Source: Phycisphaeraceae bacterium
GTDB lineage: Bacteria > Planctomycetota > Phycisphaerae > Phycisphaerales > UBA1924
Length of the DNA stretch: 64,000 nt
NCBI GenBank assembly: GCA_007693965.1
Contig: RECQ01000057.1
Coordinates: 1 to 64,000, forward strand
Direction: 5' to 3'
In this document: piece by piece, positions 7,328 to 14,769 of the stretch
How the letters are laid out: each line of letters opens with the position of its first letter
Numbering within the stretch: the stretch's first letter is position 1
Translations under genes and position numbers: made by a program
Notes under the pieces: generated by a model
Databases searched by the model: none
What the model was told of the DNA's origin: nothing
Seen by the model: the letters and a program-made list of their open reading frames with translations, nothing else

Positions 7328-9172
7328 ATGTCCGCTCTTGACCTGCGTCAGCACGATTCCCCCTCCGGCATCCGCACGCTCCCGCCCCTGCTGGTGAACC
7401 AGATCGCCGCGGGCGAGGTCGTCGAGCGCCCGGCCTCCGTGGTCAAGGAGCTGGTCGACAACGCCATCGACGCCGGCGCTGCCCGCATCGCCCTCGAGAT
7501 CGAAAAGGGGGGCGTTGAGCTGGTCCGCGTCAGCGACGATGGCGCCGGCCTGCCGCCCCAGGAGCTCCCCCTCGCCATCGCTCCCCACGCCACCAGCAAG
7601 CTCCGCGAGGCCGCCGACCTGGCCCGCATCGCCACCATGGGCTTCCGCGGCGAGGCGCTCGCCTCCATCGCCTCCGTCTCCCGCCTCTCCATCCGTTCGC
7701 GCACCCGCACCGCCGAGGGCGCCCACCGCATCGATGTCGAGGGCGACGCCATCACCCAGCCGCGCCCCGAGGCCGGCCCCGTCGGCACCGTCGTCACCGT
7801 GCGCAACCTCTTCTTCAACACCCCCGCCCGCCGCAAGTTCCTCCGCACCTCGCAGACCGAGCAGGGCCACTGCCTCGACACCCTCCGCGCCCTCGCCCTG
7901 GCCCATCCGCGCATCGGCTTCACCGCCACCTGCGACGGACGAACCGTCGTCGATCTGGCGCCGGAGCAGTCGCCGCGCGACCGGGCCCTGGCCATCCTCG
8001 GAACCGAGTTGGCCGGCAAACTCATCGAGGTCTCCTCCGACGGCCTCGGCGCCGGCGACATCGCCCTCTGGGGCATGGTGGGCCTGCCCGAGATCGCTCG
8101 CCCCACCGCCAAAGGCCAGCGCTTCTTCATCAACGGCCGCCCCATCGCGGACCGCTCCATCCAGCACGCCCTCCAAGAGGGCTACCGCGGCCTGATCGAT
8201 CCCGGCCGAAAGCCCATGGCCGTCCTCATGCTCGAAATGGACCCCGCCTCGGTGGATGTCAACGTCCACCCCGCCAAGGCCGAGGTGCGCTTCCGCGATT
8301 CCGGGCTCGTTCACTCCGTCGTTCTCCGCGCCGTGCGCGATGCCCTGCGCAGCGCCGACCTCACGCCGAAATGGTCCAATTCAGGCGCCGGGGGCGCCGG
8401 GCCGCGCCCCGAGTTCGGCGACGGGCTTCCGCCGGCGCCGGAATCCAATGCGTCGGGCTTCACCGACCGCTTCACCACCCCCCAGCCCGCCGCGGCGGCA
8501 GGCCGCTTCGACTACCAGGCCCTCCGCGATGCGGTCGCAAAGCAGCGCCTTGAAGACGCCGAGCCGTTGCCCCTCCCCACGCCGCGCCGCGCCGACAGCG
8601 TTCTCCAGGTGCACAACAGCTACCTCGTCACGCAGGACGAGCACGGCGTCGTCATCATCGATCAGCACGCGATGCACGAGCGCTTCATGTTCGAGCAGAT
8701 CATGCAGCGACTTGGCGAGGGCGCGCTGGAGAGTCAGCAACTGCTCACGCCCGCGGTGGTGAAGACGACCGCGCAGCGCATCGAGCGCCTCGAAGAGCTC
8801 AAACCCCTCCTTACTCGCCTCGGCGTCGAGGCGGCGCCGCTGGGCCCGTCGGACATCGCCATCCACGCCTTCCCGTCATTCCTCTTCGAAAAACGCGTCG
8901 ATCCCGCCGAGTTCCTCGAAGAGCTGCTGGAGCGGGCCGAAGATGGCGATCTCACAGGCGCCACCGCCGAAGAGTCCGCCGTGCACGAGATCGTCGACAT
9001 GATGGCCTGCAAGGCCGCGGTGAAAGCCGGCGACCACCTGACGGATGAAGAAGTCGGCGCCCTGCTGAACATGCGCGAGCGCTACGAGCGCGCCAGCAAC
9101 TGCCCGCACGGCCGCCCGACGACCATCCGTCTCACCATCCGCGATCTGGAAAAACAGTTCGGGCGGACGTAG
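7328..9172 (+). CDS. mutL: DNA mismatch repair protein MutL
   Basis: A 614-residue mismatch-repair ATPase. GHKL motifs are present: 'IAAGEVVERPASVVKELVDN', 'DDGAGL', 'ATSKL' and 'GFRGEAL'. The C-terminal domain carries DQHAMHERFMFE, matching the DQHA(x)2E(x)4E metal site of endonuclease-active MutL, plus 'ACKAAVKAGD' and 'CPHGRPT'. This points to an intrinsic nicking activity, as in bacteria lacking MutH. A variable Pro/Ala-rich linker (~350-420) joins the halves. The ATG at 7328 places the conserved 'PPLLVNQIAAGE' about 18 residues in. mutS is not in the window. Confidence 0.97.
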   Translation: MSALDLRQHDSPSGIRTLPPLLVNQIAAGEVVERPASVVKELVDNAIDAGAARIALEIEKGGVELVRVSDDGAGLPPQELPLAIAPHATSKLREAADLARIATMGFRGEALASIASVSRLSIRSRTRTAEGAHRIDVEGDAITQPRPEAGPVGTVVTVRNLFFNTPARRKFLRTSQTEQGHCLDTLRALALAHPRIGFTATCDGRTVVDLAPEQSPRDRALAILGTELAGKLIEVSSDGLGAGDIALWGMVGLPEIARPTAKGQRFFINGRPIADRSIQHALQEGYRGLIDPGRKPMAVLMLEMDPASVDVNVHPAKAEVRFRDSGLVHSVVLRAVRDALRSADLTPKWSNSGAGGAGPRPEFGDGLPPAPESNASGFTDRFTTPQPAAAAGRFDYQALRDAVAKQRLEDAEPLPLPTPRRADSVLQVHNSYLVTQDEHGVVIIDQHAMHERFMFEQIMQRLGEGALESQQLLTPAVVKTTAQRIERLEELKPLLTRLGVEAAPLGPSDIAIHAFPSFLFEKRVDPAEFLEELLERAEDGDLTGATAEESAVHEIVDMMACKAAVKAGDHLTDEEVGALLNMRERYERASNCPHGRPTTIRLTIRDLEKQFGRT

Positions 9173-9255
9173 GGGATGGCAATGGGGAGTGGGCAATGGG
9201 CAATGGAAAGTGCATCAGGCTGTCGTGCTGATGCCTGATGTCTGATGCCGGGTGC
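9172..9255. repeat. Two adjacent heptamer arrays after mutL
   Basis: 9172-9212 contains 7-nt units of the GGCAATG/GGGAGTG type (complement CCCATTG). 9228-9255 contains CTGATGC, CTGATGT, CTGATGC and CGGGTGC. Together they fill most of the convergent gap between mutL and the E2 gene. No terminator hairpin was recognised here. Confidence 0.75.
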
Positions 9256-9309
9256 CTCTCTTCAAATCAAACCGCGACACACGAGCCCAACGGTGTGACC
9301 GGTCAACCC

Positions 9310-10710
9310 TCACCCCCGCACAGGCGTCAGCAACTCCTGCGGCCTCTGCAGCAGCTCGATGATCCGCGCCAGGCACCGCGCCCCCTCAGCGCCATCCACC
9401 ACCCGGTGGTCGCACGCCAGGCTCAAGGGCAGCAGTTTGCCCACACGGATCGCCCCGTTGTCCGCCACCACGCCCTCGCGCATGCGCCCGACCGCGAGGA
9501 TCGCGACCTCGGGGTAATTGATCACCGGCGTCGCGAATCGCCCCGCGTACGAGCCGACGTTGCTGATGGTGAACGTCGAGCCCATCAGCCGCTCGCGCGG
9601 GATGCTCCGCTCGCGCGTCAGCCGCGCCAATTCCGTGATGTGACGCCCGACTTCCAGCACGCCCAGCGTGTCGGCGTCGGGGATCACAGGCACGCTCAGT
9701 CCATGCTCGGTGTCGGTCGCGACGCCGATGTGCACCGCCGCGTGGCGCGTGATCTCTTCCTTTTCATCATCCACCGTCGCGTTGAGCGAGGGGAACTCCT
9801 TCAGAGCCCGGCACACCGCGGAGACGACGAAGGGCAGGTAGCTCACCTTCTCGCCGCTCGCCGCGGCGGTCTGCTTACGCACGCCGTCAAGCGCGCTGAT
9901 CTCGGCCTCATCCATGACGGTGAAGTGCACCGCCGTGTCCATGCTCTCGCGCAGTCGCTTCGCGATCGTGCGCCGCGTGCCGCGGAAGGGGATGCGCTGC
10001 GAGCCGCCCGCCGCCGGCGCAGGCACGCCGCCCCCGGCGATCTTCACCGCCAGCGCTGCAGACGATGTTTCCTCCGCCACCTGCCGCTGCGTGTGCCGCG
10101 GCTCAGTCTCACGATCCGGCGCCTCGCGGCGGGCGGGCGCCCGCTCCGGCTCGGGCTCGCGGCGTGAACTCGGCGCTCCGCCCTCCGCCACGGCCCGGAC
10201 ATCGCGCTCCGTCACGCGCCCGCCCATGCCGGAGCCCTCAATCGAATCAATGTCCACGCCCAGATCGCGCGCGATGCGGCGCACCGCCGGCGTCGCCAGC
10301 GCCTTACCCTCCGTGCGGCTGACGCCGGGGCTCGCGCTCAGGTTGCCCACCACCGTGCCCGCGTCCTCGCGCTCCTCTTCGGGGGCTGTCTCGGTTTTCG
10401 GCGCCGCCTTGGCGGCGCCCTCGGCCCGGGGCTGCTTCGCCTTCTCGCCGCCGCCGCCTTCATAGGTCACCAGCGGGTTCCCCACATGGCAGATCTCACC
10501 CTCCTCGCCATGAAGCTGGGCGATCGTGCCCGCCCGCGGGCTGGGAACCTCGACGAGCGCCTTGTCCGTCTCCATCTCGGCGAGGATGTCATGCTCCTCG
10601 ACGGTGTCGCCGGGGTTCACGCGCCACTTGATGAGTTCCGCCTCGTGGACGCCCTCGCCCAGGTCAGGCAGGATGAAGACGTTGGGATCTGTCGATTTCG
10701 CTCCGGCCAT
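9310..10710 (-). CDS. Dihydrolipoamide acyltransferase (E2) of a branched-chain 2-oxoacid/pyruvate dehydrogenase complex
   Basis: A 466-residue E2. The N-terminal lipoyl domain has the lipoylated Lys in 'EMETDKALVEVPSP'. A charged Ala/Glu/Arg-rich linker and a peripheral-subunit-binding domain follow ('TPAVRRIARDLGVDIDSIEG'), then a catalytic acyltransferase domain ending in 'DHRVVDGAEGARCL' (HxxxDG). It transfers the acyl group from E1-bound TPP via lipoamide to CoA. GAGG lies 7 nt before the ATG. It is last in a cluster with E1 subunits and a leucine-type dehydrogenase, which favours branched-chain substrates; pyruvate cannot be excluded. No E3 gene is in the window. Confidence 0.93.
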   Translation of the reverse strand: MAGAKSTDPNVFILPDLGEGVHEAELIKWRVNPGDTVEEHDILAEMETDKALVEVPSPRAGTIAQLHGEEGEICHVGNPLVTYEGGGGEKAKQPRAEGAAKAAPKTETAPEEEREDAGTVVGNLSASPGVSRTEGKALATPAVRRIARDLGVDIDSIEGSGMGGRVTERDVRAVAEGGAPSSRREPEPERAPARREAPDRETEPRHTQRQVAEETSSAALAVKIAGGGVPAPAAGGSQRIPFRGTRRTIAKRLRESMDTAVHFTVMDEAEISALDGVRKQTAAASGEKVSYLPFVVSAVCRALKEFPSLNATVDDEKEEITRHAAVHIGVATDTEHGLSVPVIPDADTLGVLEVGRHITELARLTRERSIPRERLMGSTFTISNVGSYAGRFATPVINYPEVAILAVGRMREGVVADNGAIRVGKLLPLSLACDHRVVDGAEGARCLARIIELLQRPQELLTPVRG

Positions 10711-10822
10711 CGTGGCAACCTCTTGAAGTCAGGGGGTTGGAAGGGGGGTCAGTGTAGCGGGACCCGCGGCGTGGGGCCCTCTTCGCTTCCGGGGGTCCGA
10801 GGGGCCGGTGGGGGGCTGTCTT

Positions 10823-10859
10823 GTTCGGCGGCGCGTGACTGAAAGCCGACAGGCCGAAC
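10823..10859. other. Inverted repeat in the E1beta-E2 gap
   Basis: GTTCGGC (10823-10829) and GCCGAAC (10853-10859) can pair with a 23-nt loop in the 161-bp space between the E1beta and E2 genes. There is no T-run on either side, so it is not a standard terminator. It could adjust E1:E2 expression by mRNA processing, but this is only a possibility. Confidence 0.3.
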
Positions 10860-10871
10860 ACAAGCCTGAGA

Positions 10872-11846
10872 TCAATACGCGGCGCACGCCATCACGCCCT
10901 CGGCGATCCGGTCCGCCTCGGGCAGGTAGTCGAGCTCGAGCTTGTAGTACGGCATGATCGTGTCATATCCCGTCACGCGCTGCACCGGGGCCTCCAGGTG
11001 GAGGAAGCACCGCTCCTGCACCATCGCGGCGATCTCGGCGCCGAAGCCGCTCGTCTTGGGCGCCTCGTGCACCACCACGCACCGGCCGGTCTTCCGCACG
11101 CTCTCCTCGATGCAGTCCATGTCGTAGGGGTAGATCGTGCGCAGGTCGATCAGCTCGACGCTGATGTCGTCCGGTAGCTTGTCCATCGCCTCCAGGCACT
11201 GCAGCACCGGCGCGCCCCACGTCACGATCGTCAGGTCCGATCCCTCTTCGACGATCTTGGCCTTGCCGAGGGGGATCGTGTACTCATCCTCCGGCACTTC
11301 CTCACGGAAAGCGCGGTAGATGCGCTTGGGCTCGAAGTAGATCACAGGATCGGGATCGCGGATAGCGCTGATGAGCAGCCCCTTGGCGTCGTAGGGCGAT
11401 GCGGGCATGACGACCTTGATGCCGGGATGGTGGGCGTAGATCGCCTCGGGCGAGTCCGAGTGCAGCTCGGGGGCGTGGATGCCGCCGCCGACCGGCACGC
11501 GCACCGTCAGCGGGACCGTGATGGCGCCGCGGCTGCGCGTGCGATACCGCGCCCCGTGGTTGATGAGCTGGTCATACGCCGGCCCGAGGAATCCCTCGAA
11601 CTGGATCTCGGGAATCGGACGCATCCCCGCCATCGCCAGCCCGATGGCCGAGCCCATGATGCCCGACTCCGCCAGCGGCGTATCCACCACGCGGTCCTCG
11701 CCGAAACGCTGCTGCAGCCCCTCGGTCACGCGGAAGACGCCGCCGTTGAGCCCGATGTCCTCACCGAGAAGAACGATGCGGTCGTCCGCCTCCATCTCCT
11801 GCGTGAGGGCAAGGTTGATCGCCTGAACAAGTGTGAGATTGGCCAT
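10872..11846 (-). CDS. 2-oxoacid dehydrogenase E1 component, beta subunit
   Basis: A 324-residue beta subunit of a heterotetrameric, TPP-dependent E1. Typical stretches are 'VVDTPLAESGIMGSAIGLAM', 'PEIQFEGFLGPAYDQL', 'GGGIHAPELHSDSPEA' (active-site His) and 'SPYDAKGLLISAIRDPDPVI'. It decarboxylates branched-chain 2-oxoacids or pyruvate together with the alpha subunit. Unusually, the alpha gene is not directly upstream: two small genes (11894-12428) separate them. Length and motif order are normal. Confidence 0.94.
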   Translation of the reverse strand: MANLTLVQAINLALTQEMEADDRIVLLGEDIGLNGGVFRVTEGLQQRFGEDRVVDTPLAESGIMGSAIGLAMAGMRPIPEIQFEGFLGPAYDQLINHGARYRTRSRGAITVPLTVRVPVGGGIHAPELHSDSPEAIYAHHPGIKVVMPASPYDAKGLLISAIRDPDPVIYFEPKRIYRAFREEVPEDEYTIPLGKAKIVEEGSDLTIVTWGAPVLQCLEAMDKLPDDISVELIDLRTIYPYDMDCIEESVRKTGRCVVVHEAPKTSGFGAEIAAMVQERCFLHLEAPVQRVTGYDTIMPYYKLELDYLPEADRIAEGVMACAAY

Positions 11847-11893
11847 GAAGAGTTCTTTTCGATGAATGGGCCGCGTCGATCAGCGGCCGGGAC

Positions 11894-12136
11894 TCATTTC
11901 TTTCGCTTTCTACCATTTGAACCATTCTGCGGCAGCACTTCGACATCGCTGACGAGCATCACATCGACGAAGTGGCTGGCGCCCTTGTCATCGAAGACCA
12001 CCGCGATCCTGTTGTTCGGTGAAATCGCCATCACTTCAGGATGACGCACCGGGAGCTTCCCGCCGTCTGCGAGATGAAGCACAAAGGGCAGAAACGGGCG
12101 GTTTGCATGGATCTGTCTCAGTTGTTCGATCGTCAT
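11894..12136 (-). CDS. Small conserved hypothetical protein
   Basis: 80 residues, starting MTIEQLRQIHANRPFLPFVL and ending in a Lys/Arg/Gly-rich tail. It resembles a small family common in planctomycetes with a 'PF.PF.LHLADG..LPV.HPE' core and a valine-rich second half (inference from memory of the family). No catalytic motif or membrane segment is visible. It sits between the E1alpha and E1beta genes, same strand, 16 nt downstream of another small gene. A role in the dehydrogenase complex is possible but unsupported. Confidence 0.7.
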   Translation of the reverse strand: MTIEQLRQIHANRPFLPFVLHLADGGKLPVRHPEVMAISPNNRIAVVFDDKGASHFVDVMLVSDVEVLPQNGSNGRKRKK

Positions 12137-12152
12137 GTCATGATCCTGCAGT

Positions 12153-12428
12153 TCACCCCGCCATCACCGCCGCGGCCGCGCCGCCCGAATCGTCCCCGCT
12201 GTCATCATCCGGGATGTACGCCATCACCGCCGGCATCGCCTCACTGATTCTCCCCGCGACTTCGTCGGCCTGCTCTTCAACCTTGATCACGCCGCTCATG
12301 TTGTTGAAGGTCGATCCGCCGAAGGGAAGAAGGATCTCCGTCACTTTCTTCCTCTGCTGGACCGCCCGCACATGAACGGGGTTGATCCAGATCGTCTGCC
12401 CCTTGGTGTCGATGAACTTGACGAGCAT
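12153..12428 (-). CDS. Small conserved hypothetical protein
   Basis: 91 residues, opening MLVKFIDTKGQTIWINPVHV and carrying an acidic Asp/Ser/Gly stretch then an Ala-rich end. The N-terminal half looks like a small beta-rich domain seen in other short planctomycete proteins; no function is known to me. It lies 22 nt after the E1alpha stop and just before 11894-12136, so it is probably in the same transcript. GGGAG sits ~9 nt before the ATG. Confidence 0.7.
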   Translation of the reverse strand: MLVKFIDTKGQTIWINPVHVRAVQQRKKVTEILLPFGGSTFNNMSGVIKVEEQADEVAGRISEAMPAVMAYIPDDDSGDDSGGAAAAVMAG

Positions 12429-12450
12429 GGCGGCGTTCTCCCAGTGGCGA

Positions 12451-13569
12451 TCAGACGCCGCGGGCCGAGGCCCGGAGCGTCTCCTGCTCGGGCCGCTGGC
12501 CCAGCGAATGCGTGTGCATGGTGTCGCGCTGGCGGATGATCTCTTCAGGAAGCTCGGCGAAGGTGTGATCGAAGATGTCGTCGTTCGTTGGCTTCTCGAT
12601 GCCCTCGGCGTTCTTCACGACCTTGGTCACGATCTCCTTGGCCTTGGCCTCGAGCGTCTTCTGCTTGTCGTCGCTCCACAGATCCTTGGCCTCGAGATAC
12701 TTCCGCGTGCGGATCAGCGGGTCGCGCAGGCGCCACATCTCCAGCTCCTTGGCGTCGCGGTAGCGCCGGGCGTCGTCCGCAGTCGTGTGATCGCCCAGGC
12801 GATAGGTGTACGCCTCGATGAGCGTGGGCTTGCCGTCCTTGAGGGCCCGGGCCCGGGCGTCCTTCGCAGCCTTGTACACCGCGAAGACGTCGTTGCCGTC
12901 GATCTGCAGACACTCGGCGCCGTACGCCAGCCCCTTCTGCGCGAACGTCTCCGACGCCGTCTGCTTCGACCGCGGCACCGAGATCGCCCACTGGTTGTTC
13001 TGGCAGATGAAGACGCACGGCAGCTTCAGCGTGCAGGCGAAATTCATCGCCTCGTGGAAGTCGCCCTCGCTCGTCGCCCCGTCGCCGAAGAAGGTGAACG
13101 CCACCGCGTCCTCCTTGCGCAGCTTGAGCGCCCAGGCGATCCCCGCCGCGTGCAGCATGTGCGTCCCGATGGGGATCGAGATCGGCGTGATGTTCACGCC
13201 CTCGGGGATCTGGTTCCCCCGCTCATCGCCCATCCAGTGCAGCAAAATCTTCTCCATCGGCAGGCCGTGGAGGAACAGGGCCGCGTTCTCGCGGTAGCAG
13301 GGGACCATCCAGTCGGCGCGGATCGCAGCCAGCGCCACCGCGCCGATCGCCTCCTGACCCATGTTCTGCGGGTAGGTGCCCATGCGCCCGGAGCGCTGCA
13401 GCTTGAAGGCGACCTCGTCGTAGTGACGGCAGATCGACATGTGCTCATACAGCTTGAGCACCTGCGCATCCTTCAGCCCGCCGCGGGCCAGTTTTTCATC
13501 CAGCTTCCCATTCTCATCGAGAATCTGGATCTGGTTGATCTTCGCGTTGTATATGACTTTCGTCGGCAT
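12451..13569 (-). CDS. 2-oxoacid dehydrogenase E1 component, alpha subunit
   Basis: A 372-residue TPP-binding alpha subunit. The TPP/Mg motif reads 'GDGATSEGDFHEAMNFA', followed by 'FICQNNQWAISVP'. This form is shared by branched-chain E1alpha and Gram-positive type PdhA. It acts with the beta subunit on 2-oxoacids. The start overlaps the stop of the leucine-dehydrogenase-like gene by one base (TGATG), indicating translational coupling of the two. That coupling is the best local argument for branched-chain 2-oxoacids (2-ketoisocaproate) as substrate. Confidence 0.94.
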   Translation of the reverse strand: MPTKVIYNAKINQIQILDENGKLDEKLARGGLKDAQVLKLYEHMSICRHYDEVAFKLQRSGRMGTYPQNMGQEAIGAVALAAIRADWMVPCYRENAALFLHGLPMEKILLHWMGDERGNQIPEGVNITPISIPIGTHMLHAAGIAWALKLRKEDAVAFTFFGDGATSEGDFHEAMNFACTLKLPCVFICQNNQWAISVPRSKQTASETFAQKGLAYGAECLQIDGNDVFAVYKAAKDARARALKDGKPTLIEAYTYRLGDHTTADDARRYRDAKELEMWRLRDPLIRTRKYLEAKDLWSDDKQKTLEAKAKEIVTKVVKNAEGIEKPTNDDIFDHTFAELPEEIIRQRDTMHTHSLGQRPEQETLRASARGV

Positions 13570-14675
13570 CAGGCGCTTCCCTGTGCAGAGGTTGCTGAGC
13601 CCTTCGTGGTGCGCACGCGGGGCGTTGACGGACCCTTCCTGCCGGCCTCGAGTCGCTTCTTCGCATACTCGAGGGCCGCTGCGTGCGCAGAGCTCATCTT
13701 CTCCGCATCCTTCAGAATCTGTTCAATCACGTTTTCAATATTCCTGATGCGACGATCCAGCTCCGCAGCGCTGAAACCGCACCACAGACCGGCGAGCTGC
13801 AGCAGCCCGCCTCCGTTGTTCACAAAGTCAGGGCAGTAGATGATGCTTCGCCCCGACAGCATCGCGGCGTCCTCATCAGGATCGTCCAGCACGTTGTTGG
13901 CGCCCGGCGCAACGATCTTGCACCGCAGCGAGGCGATGTTGTTCGCCGTGATCACCTGCCCGAGGGCGCACGGGCAGAGAATGTCGCACTCGGCGCTGAT
14001 GATCTCGTCCACTGGAACGGCCGTGGCGCCGAAACGCTTCACCGCATCCTCGATCAGCTCCTCCCGGATGTCGGTGACCAGCAGTTTCGCCCCCTCGCCC
14101 GCCGCGATCTGGCACACGTTGCGTCCCAGCGCTCCAAGGCCCTGCACCGCGATCACCACGTCCTTCAGCGATTTGGATCGGCCCACGTGACGCAGAGCGC
14201 CCCGCATGCCCGACACAACGCCCAGCGCCGTGAAGGGCGCGGGATCGCCTCCCGCAGCCACCTTCTCCCCGCCCATGACAAACTTCGTCTCCTCCGCCAT
14301 CCAGTCGATGAACTGCGTATTGACGCCCACATCCTCCGCCGCGATATAGATGCCGCCCATCCGCTCGACGGCCCGGCCCATCGCCCGCGCCAGCGACTCG
14401 GTCGGCTTCTCATCGGGCGACCGGGTCCAGATCACGCTCTTGGCGCCGCCCATCGGCAGATCCGCCGCGGCGGCCTTGTACGTCATCGCCTCGCTCAACC
14501 GGAGCACGTCCTCGATCGCCGCGGCCTCCGACTTGTAGGCCCAGCGACGCGTGCCGCCGAGCGCAGGGCCGAGCGTGGTGTTGTGGATCGCGATGATTCC
14601 CCGCAGCCCCGATGCGTCATCGTGGCAGAATACGAGGGTCTCATGGCCCCTGGCGATCATTGATTCAAAGACCAT
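13569..14675 (-). CDS. Leucine/valine (Glu/Leu/Phe/Val) dehydrogenase
   Basis: A 368-residue NAD-dependent amino acid dehydrogenase. It oxidatively deaminates branched-chain amino acids to 2-oxoacids. The substrate/catalytic Lys is in 'LPMGGAKSVIW' (Lys79), with 'MTYKAAAADLPM' before it and a second catalytic region 'AAEDVGVN'. The Rossmann glycine motif is 'VQGLGALG'. Length and motifs fit leucine dehydrogenase better than glutamate dehydrogenase. GGAG lies about 9 nt before the ATG at 14675. It is coupled (TGATG) to E1alpha, so its product is handed directly to the oxoacid dehydrogenase step. Confidence 0.9.
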   Translation of the reverse strand: MVFESMIARGHETLVFCHDDASGLRGIIAIHNTTLGPALGGTRRWAYKSEAAAIEDVLRLSEAMTYKAAAADLPMGGAKSVIWTRSPDEKPTESLARAMGRAVERMGGIYIAAEDVGVNTQFIDWMAEETKFVMGGEKVAAGGDPAPFTALGVVSGMRGALRHVGRSKSLKDVVIAVQGLGALGRNVCQIAAGEGAKLLVTDIREELIEDAVKRFGATAVPVDEIISAECDILCPCALGQVITANNIASLRCKIVAPGANNVLDDPDEDAAMLSGRSIIYCPDFVNNGGGLLQLAGLWCGFSAAELDRRIRNIENVIEQILKDAEKMSSAHAAALEYAKKRLEAGRKGPSTPRVRTTKGSATSAQGSA

Positions 14676-14769
14676 CTGGCGTCACTCCGACTCTGACGAT
14701 GTGTGTGCGAAAATTGCTCTCGACGGACTTACAGGTCCGCAGTTGTGAAGCTGCAGGCAGCGGAATCGA

